Assembly (NCBI GenBank): GCA_938011325.1
Contig: CALLUD010000002.1
Coordinates: 62,001-126,000 of the forward strand
DNA length: 64,000 bases
Source: an uncultured Spartobacteria bacterium
GTDB taxonomy: Bacteria > Verrucomicrobiota > Verrucomicrobiia > Chthoniobacterales > JAATET01
Direction: 5' to 3'
In this document: positions 59,932 to 64,000 of the stretch, piece after piece
Position numbering within the stretch: position 1 is the first letter of the stretch
How the letters are laid out: each line of letters starts with the position of its first letter
Program-made: the position numbers and the translations under genes
Notes under the pieces: generated by a model
Databases searched by the model: none
What the model was told of the DNA's origin: nothing
What the model saw: the letters and a program-made list of their open reading frames with translations, nothing else

Positions 59932-60546
59932 ATGCCAAAATCCGATGAGCAGGTCCTCGTGGTCCGTCGCAGTTTGTTTGATGAATTGGGGAGCTTTCAG
60001 GGATTTTCGACCGACGTGGAGCGATACATGGAGGCGTTTCTCCGCCGGGAAAACAATTTCTTCGAGCCCAGGTCACGCGCGGAAACCGATCCGTCGCTGA
60101 AGCAGATCATTCCCTACGCGATCTTTCGTCACGAAGGCCGTCTGTTGCGCTATGTGCGTGGCGGAAAATCCGGCGAGAAGCGGCTGGTCGCGAAATCGTC
60201 CATCGGCATTGGCGGGCACATGAACCACGAGGACGAGGGGTTGTTTGCGTTCGACCGGGAGGCGTATCGCGCTGCGGTCGAGCGGGAGATTCGCGAAGAA
60301 CTGAAGCTCGGAGGCGGGTTCAGGGAACGCGTCGTGGGAATGATCAATGACGACTCGAACGAAGTCGGGCAGGTGCACCTGGGAATCGTGCACCTCGTCG
60401 ATCTGGAATCCGACGAGGTGCGGCCCGGAGAGGCGGCAATCACGAAACTGCAGTTTGTGACGCCGGTGAAGCTCCGCGAGGAGCGCGAATCGCTCGAGAC
60501 GTGGTCGCAGATCGTCGTCGACGCCTGGGACAAGATCGGCGGTTAA
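59932..60546 (+). CDS. Nudix-like hydrolase
   Basis: 204 residues. The central region has GIGGHMNHEDEGLFAFDRE, then REIREELKLGGG, which gives the REUxEE part of the Nudix box and an upstream E seven residues before it; the G-to-E spacing is one longer than the classical G-x5-E. Substrate unknown; homologues are annotated as phosphoesterases. The N-terminal ~60 residues (VVRRSLFDELGSFQGF..VERYMEAFL) are an additional domain. It follows the sigma factor and may be in the same transcript. Confidence 0.75.
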   Translation: MPKSDEQVLVVRRSLFDELGSFQGFSTDVERYMEAFLRRENNFFEPRSRAETDPSLKQIIPYAIFRHEGRLLRYVRGGKSGEKRLVAKSSIGIGGHMNHEDEGLFAFDREAYRAAVEREIREELKLGGGFRERVVGMINDDSNEVGQVHLGIVHLVDLESDEVRPGEAAITKLQFVTPVKLREERESLETWSQIVVDAWDKIGG

Positions 60547-60582
60547 AGCCCTTCAGGTTGGGAGCCGCCGCTATCGAAAAAT

Positions 60583-60611
60583 TTAGGAGCTTCGTTGGGC
60601 GAAGCTCCTAA
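60583..60611 (-). terminator. Intrinsic terminator for the pseudopilin gene (minus strand)
   Basis: Arms TTAGGAGCTTCG and CGAAGCTCCTAA (12 bp, perfect) around a 5-base loop. On the minus strand the stem is followed by ATTTTTCG, a short U-tract; on the plus strand no T-run follows. It lies 62 bases after the gspG-like stop codon. Confidence 0.75.
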
Positions 60612-60672
60612 AGCGAACGTTACGGTTGGACAGACCGCAACTGCTGTGTGCGGCGGATGAGACCGGGCGACC

Positions 60673-61161
60673 TTACCAATTCTTGATCCAGGTTTCCTCG
60701 TTGTCGGAGTTCTTGCGGCCCTGCGACCAGAGGTCGAAGAAGTTCGTTCCGCTGCGATTTTCGTCACCCGGGAACTCGTAATGATACGGGTTGCCGAAGG
60801 GATCGATCAGCCGGTTGTTGTTGTAATACGAGCCGTTCGATGCGTCGGTGATCTCGAAAGCCTTCATCTGCTCGATGAAAGGCCGCCCATTTTCATTCAA
60901 CAGCGCTTTCAACATCTCCTTGGTGGAGTTGTCGCCGCCGTCCCCCTCCGGGTAGGTGCCGTATTCGAGTTTGTATTTCTCCAAGGCGGCGGAGACGGCT
61001 GCGATCTCGGACTCGGCTCGTTTGCGGCCGGCGGTTTCCTGAACGTTTCCGGAGATCGCAAGGATGAGCGAGGCGAGGATGGCGATGATCGCAATGACCA
61101 CGAGCACCTCGATGAGCGTGAACGCCGAGGTTCGCCGCGTAGGGGGCAACTGCACTTTCAT
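60673..61161 (-). CDS. Type II secretion major pseudopilin GspG-like protein
   Basis: 162 residues from the ATG at 61161 (upstream in-frame codons lack the prepilin leader's compact form). Prepilin motif RRTSAFTLIEVLVVIAIIAIL, cleavage before F with Glu5. Downstream ALEKYKLEYGTYPEGDGG and DPFGNPYHYEFPGDENRSGTNFFDLWSQGRKN (parts) are GspG-type, including the calcium-site-like DLWSQGRKN segment. It is convergent to the Nudix gene and lies directly after the GspF-like gene (overlap region 61199 end, gap 37 bases). Ends in a terminator. Confidence 0.88.
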   Translation of the reverse strand: MKVQLPPTRRTSAFTLIEVLVVIAIIAILASLILAISGNVQETAGRKRAESEIAAVSAALEKYKLEYGTYPEGDGGDNSTKEMLKALLNENGRPFIEQMKAFEITDASNGSYYNNNRLIDPFGNPYHYEFPGDENRSGTNFFDLWSQGRKNSDNEETWIKNW

Positions 61162-61198
61162 GAAGCGGTATGGGTCTGTGAGCCGGGGTGACAGAATT

Positions 61199-62479
61199 CT
61201 AGCTGCCACCCTGCAAGCTGGTGATGATGCTGATGAGCGGCATGAACAGCGCGACGACGATCGTTCCGACCAGCACTGCGAGCACGACGATCATGATCGG
61301 CTCGAGCATCGAGGTGAGACCCTGGACGGCATTGTCGACTTCGTCGTCGTAGACTTCCGCGATCTTCAACAGCATTTCCGGCAACTGACCGGTTTCTTCA
61401 CCGACGTCGATCATGCTGATCACCATGGGCGGGAAGACTCCGCTGGCTTCGAGCGGGGCGACGATCGATTCACCTTCCTTCACGGCGTCGTGCACCTTCG
61501 TGATGGCGTCGGCGACGATTGTGTTGCCGGCGGTTTCGCGAGTGATCGTGAGGGCCTGCAAGATCGGCACACCGCTGGTGACCAGCGTGCCGAGGGTTCG
61601 GGTGAAGCGGGAGATGGCAGTCTTGCGGGTGAGGTCGCCGAAGAGCGGCGCCCGCAGTTTGATGGTATCGATGAAGCGCGTGCCCTTCTCGGTGCGGGCG
61701 AGCAGTTTGTAGATGACGACGAAAAGGACAATGCCGCCAATGATGTAAAGGAGGTTGTCCTTCACCATGTTACTGGTGCCGATGACGAACTGCGTGAGTG
61801 CCGGCAGCGGCTTGCCGTTGAGCATGTCCGCGAAGATCGCCTCGAACTTCGGAACGATGAACACGAGCAGGAAGGCCATGATCGCGATCGCGATGAAGAG
61901 CACGATGATCGGGTAGAACATCGCGGACACGACCTTGTTCTTGATCTTCTGCGCCTTTTCCTGGAACTCGGCGAGACGGAGGAGGACCAGCTCGAGCACA
62001 CCGCCGAGTTCACCGGCCTTCACCATGTTCACGTAGAGCTTGTTGAAAATCTTCGGGTGCACCGAGAGGCTGTCGGAGAAGGTGCTGCCACCCTGCACGG
62101 ACTCGGCGAGCTGCGTGATCGTCGAGCGAAGCACGGCGTCCTTTTCCTGCTTGGCGAGCACGGTGAGGCTGCGCAGGAGGGGAAGGCCAGCGTCAATCAG
62201 CGTTGCGAGCTGGCGCGTGAAGATCATGAGCGTCTTGCTCTTGATCGTCTGACGCTTGAACAGGGAAATGTTGATTTCCTTCTTCGCGAGTGCGCCGCCG
62301 CCGGCTTTCGCAGCCTTGGCCGCCTTGGCCTTGGAGGCCTTCGATTCGACATCGACCGATTTCGGGAAATATCCGGCCTGCCTCAGCTGGCCGACGGCTT
62401 CATTTTGAGAGGCGGCTTCAATGACGCCGGTGACCTGTTGACCGCGCGCGTCCAGCGCGACGTAGGTGAAATTTGGCAT
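61199..62479 (-). CDS. Type II secretion/type IV pilus inner-membrane platform protein (GspF/PilC family)
   Basis: 426 residues. N-terminal PNFTYVALDARGQQVTGVIEAASQNEAVGQLRQAGYFP is the family start (parts: ALDARGQQVTG). An Ala/Lys-rich linker (SKAKAAKAAKAGGGALAKK) follows. Two GspF domains: LMIFTRQLATLIDAGLPLLRSL..., and ISRFTRTLGTLVTSGVPILQAL; each has the AGE/GE(E)TG motif (VKAGELGGVLE, VGEETGQLPEML). Three membrane helices. Next to a GspG-like gene but no GspE ATPase or GspD is in the window. It may serve a pilus or T2SS whose other genes are elsewhere. Confidence 0.93.
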   Translation of the reverse strand: MPNFTYVALDARGQQVTGVIEAASQNEAVGQLRQAGYFPKSVDVESKASKAKAAKAAKAGGGALAKKEINISLFKRQTIKSKTLMIFTRQLATLIDAGLPLLRSLTVLAKQEKDAVLRSTITQLAESVQGGSTFSDSLSVHPKIFNKLYVNMVKAGELGGVLELVLLRLAEFQEKAQKIKNKVVSAMFYPIIVLFIAIAIMAFLLVFIVPKFEAIFADMLNGKPLPALTQFVIGTSNMVKDNLLYIIGGIVLFVVIYKLLARTEKGTRFIDTIKLRAPLFGDLTRKTAISRFTRTLGTLVTSGVPILQALTITRETAGNTIVADAITKVHDAVKEGESIVAPLEASGVFPPMVISMIDVGEETGQLPEMLLKIAEVYDDEVDNAVQGLTSMLEPIMIVVLAVLVGTIVVALFMPLISIITSLQGGS

Positions 62480-62572
62480 ATCTTCCGGAGAGAATCGTTA
62501 CGAGTGGATCAATGGTGAATCGAATCCGAAATACCTTCGCGAAGTGACGCGCAAAGTCCAGCAAAGAACGCG

Positions 62573-63184
62573 CTATTTCTCAAGGAACGGGTTCTGTTTT
62601 TTCTCCATTCCAATGGTGGTTTCCGGCCCATGGCCGGGCAGGACGCGGGTGTCGTCGGGCAGGACGAGCACCTTCTCGCGAATGCCGGACATCAGCAGGT
62701 CGTAATCGCCCCCGGGCAGGTCCCAGCGCCCGACCCCGCCGCAAAACAACACGTCGCCGCCGAAAAGCAGTCCGTCCTCCGCCGAATAGAAGCAGAGGCT
62801 TCCGGGGCAGTGTCCCGGCACCTCGAGCACCTGAAACCGGACGCCGCATTGCTCGAACGCCGGCGACTCCGTGATGAGCCGGCCATTTTTCACCGGTTCC
62901 ACCTCGAGCCCGAAGCCCCAGCTGCGGAAAAACCCCGGGTCGGTGACCATTGGAAGGGTGTCCGGATGAAAATAGACGGGGCAGCCGTGGCGGCGCTGGA
63001 TCGCGGCGGCATCGGCGACATGGTCGAAGTGGCCATGGGTGAGCAGAAGCGCGTCGATTTTTGTGTCGGCAAAATGGGCATCGGCCTCCTGAGGGGCGTC
63101 GATGAGGAGGTTTCCGGCGGGGCCGCGGAGCAGAAAGGCATTGGTCTGGAGAAACCCGCCGGTAAATTGTTCGAACTGATTCAT
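62573..63184 (-). CDS. Metallo-beta-lactamase-fold hydrolase (glyoxalase II-like)
   Basis: 203 residues. Metal-binding THGHFDHVAD (H50, H52, D54, H55), HCPGSLCF (His ~124), GGDVLFCGGVGR (Asp) and PGHGPETT (last His). The pattern is the YcbL/glyoxalase-II-type subgroup of small MBL hydrolases. Substrate not decidable. Divergent from the tail-specific protease; 93 bases from the GspF-like gene start. Confidence 0.9.
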   Translation of the reverse strand: MNQFEQFTGGFLQTNAFLLRGPAGNLLIDAPQEADAHFADTKIDALLLTHGHFDHVADAAAIQRRHGCPVYFHPDTLPMVTDPGFFRSWGFGLEVEPVKNGRLITESPAFEQCGVRFQVLEVPGHCPGSLCFYSAEDGLLFGGDVLFCGGVGRWDLPGGDYDLLMSGIREKVLVLPDDTRVLPGHGPETTIGMEKKQNPFLEK

Positions 63185-63250
63185 CGAAAAGTGGTCTTAA
63201 AGGTAATGCGTCATTTGATTTCGAAGACAGCCTCTGTAAACCTTTTCCGC

Positions 63251-64000
63251 ATGACACGATTGAAACTCGTCGCCGTCGCCCTGGCGATCCCGGCGATTTT
63301 CCATGGCGTATTGTTCGCTGCGGATCTTGATAAGGTGGCGGTCTCGGTGGCGAGGTTGCTCGAGCAGGGGCATTACTCGCGGCAAAAGCTCGACGACACG
63401 GTCTCGCAGAAGCTGCTCGAGCAGTATTTGAGCGACCTCGATCCGAACAAGATGTTCTTCACGCAGCAGGACGTCGACAAGTTCCGGGCTGCGTATGCGA
63501 CTTCGCTCGACGACGCGATCCTGTCGGGAAATCTCGATCCGGCCCGTGCGATCTTTTCCGTTTACGCGACCCGCGTGAAAGACCGCGTCGAGAGCAACAA
63601 GAAGCTCGCCGACAAGAAATACACCTTCAAGAGTGACCGCACGATGGTCCTCGATCGCAAGGACGCGGAGTGGGCGAAGGACATGGCGGAACTCGACGAC
63701 CTGTGGGCACGCCAGATCGAGGCGTCGCTGCTCGCGGAAACACTCAACGAGAACGCCGTCGACCCGCCCGCAAAGGTCGTCAAGCGCCGGCAGGACCAGA
63801 TGCTGCGCAACATCGAGGAAATGGACGACGAGAGCGTGATTTCCGGATTCCTCGGCGCGTTGAGCCGGACCTACGATCCGCACTCCGAATACATGAGCCC
63901 GTCCGAGCTCGCGAATTTCGAGATCGAGATGCGCAAGTCGCTCGATGGGGTGGGGGCCGTGCTGCAAAGTGAGGACGGCTACGCGAAGGTTCGGGAAATC
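63251..64000 (+). CDS. Tail-specific (C-terminal processing) periplasmic protease, N-terminal part (partial)
   Basis: The first ~250 residues of a larger protein cut by the window end. A signal peptide (RLKLVAVALAIPAIFHGVLFA) is followed by the helical N-terminal region of Prc/Tsp: HYSRQKLDDTVSQKLLEQYLSDLDPNKMFFTQQDV (parts), VKRRQDQMLRNIEE, GALSRTYDPHSEYMSP, and the beginning of a PDZ-like segment at the end. The S41 catalytic domain must lie beyond the window. An in-frame ATG at 63206 (with AAAGG three bases upstream) would add 15 residues; start remains uncertain. Confidence 0.88.
   Translation, partial: MTRLKLVAVALAIPAIFHGVLFAADLDKVAVSVARLLEQGHYSRQKLDDTVSQKLLEQYLSDLDPNKMFFTQQDVDKFRAAYATSLDDAILSGNLDPARAIFSVYATRVKDRVESNKKLADKKYTFKSDRTMVLDRKDAEWAKDMAELDDLWARQIEASLLAETLNENAVDPPAKVVKRRQDQMLRNIEEMDDESVISGFLGALSRTYDPHSEYMSPSELANFEIEMRKSLDGVGAVLQSEDGYAKVREI

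Overview
This 64 kb window is gene-dense, GC-rich bacterial chromosome. It has no insertion sequence, prophage, CRISPR array or rRNA, one tRNA gene (tRNA-His), and no gene-free stretch longer than about 280 bases. The gene set suggests a verrucomicrobial chromosome, perhaps close to Terrimicrobium/Chthoniobacter. The clues are two PEP-CTERM surface proteins built of beta-strand repeats, a lone pseudopilin with an ADG-type C-terminus, secreted GH78 and GH43 glycosidases, a B-type sdhCAB cluster, and a tsf-rpoZ-smpB-nuoBC housekeeping run. This assignment is an inference from gene content, not a phylogeny.

Left part (1-15.5 kb), mostly + strand: the end of tsf, rpoZ, smpB, a LysM lipoprotein, an isolated nuoB-nuoC pair, rnd, nadC, birA, a C-terminal processing protease, tsaD and a thioredoxin-like protein, many coupled by 1-8 base overlaps. 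nth lies on the other strand. The nusA-infB-rbfA-nrnA-truB-ribF translation/RNA operon then starts from a good sigma70-type promoter whose -35 lies in a 17-bp palindrome.

15.6-27 kb is an accessory surface/polysaccharide region: a HXXEE membrane protein, a GH78 alpha-L-rhamnosidase, a PEP-CTERM protein with five to six tandem ~120-residue repeats, a PPOX-family flavoprotein, and a second PEP-CTERM protein with autotransporter-associated beta-strand repeats. 27-38 kb returns to core metabolism: aroE-gltX, yqeY-like, ispD, an M16 protease and sdhCAB. It also holds a divergent pair made of a catalytically dead-looking rhomboid with a zinc-binding tail and a fusion of a DCC thiol-redox domain to a lipase-maturation-factor membrane domain.

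38-43 kb carries a lone pseudopilin, a large multidomain GH43 protein with a 14-unit (EPTP) linker, tRNA-His, a small Tyr/Pro-rich secreted protein and queH. 43.2-52.9 kb is one tightly packed eight-gene minus-strand operon. It holds a YejA-YejB-YejE-like importer, then a second SBP-OppB-OppC importer, then a single short OppD-like ATPase, and finally an exported protein-tyrosine-phosphatase-like inositol phosphatase (phytase family). This is the most unusual system in the window: two importer cores, one ATPase and one exported phosphatase.

53-64 kb: tig-clpP-clpX, two GT4 glycosyltransferases flanking trmB, a sigma-70 family (ECF-like) factor with a Nudix-like protein, a gspG/gspF-type pair, an MBL-fold hydrolase, and the 5' part of a tail-specific (Prc-type) protease cut by the window end.
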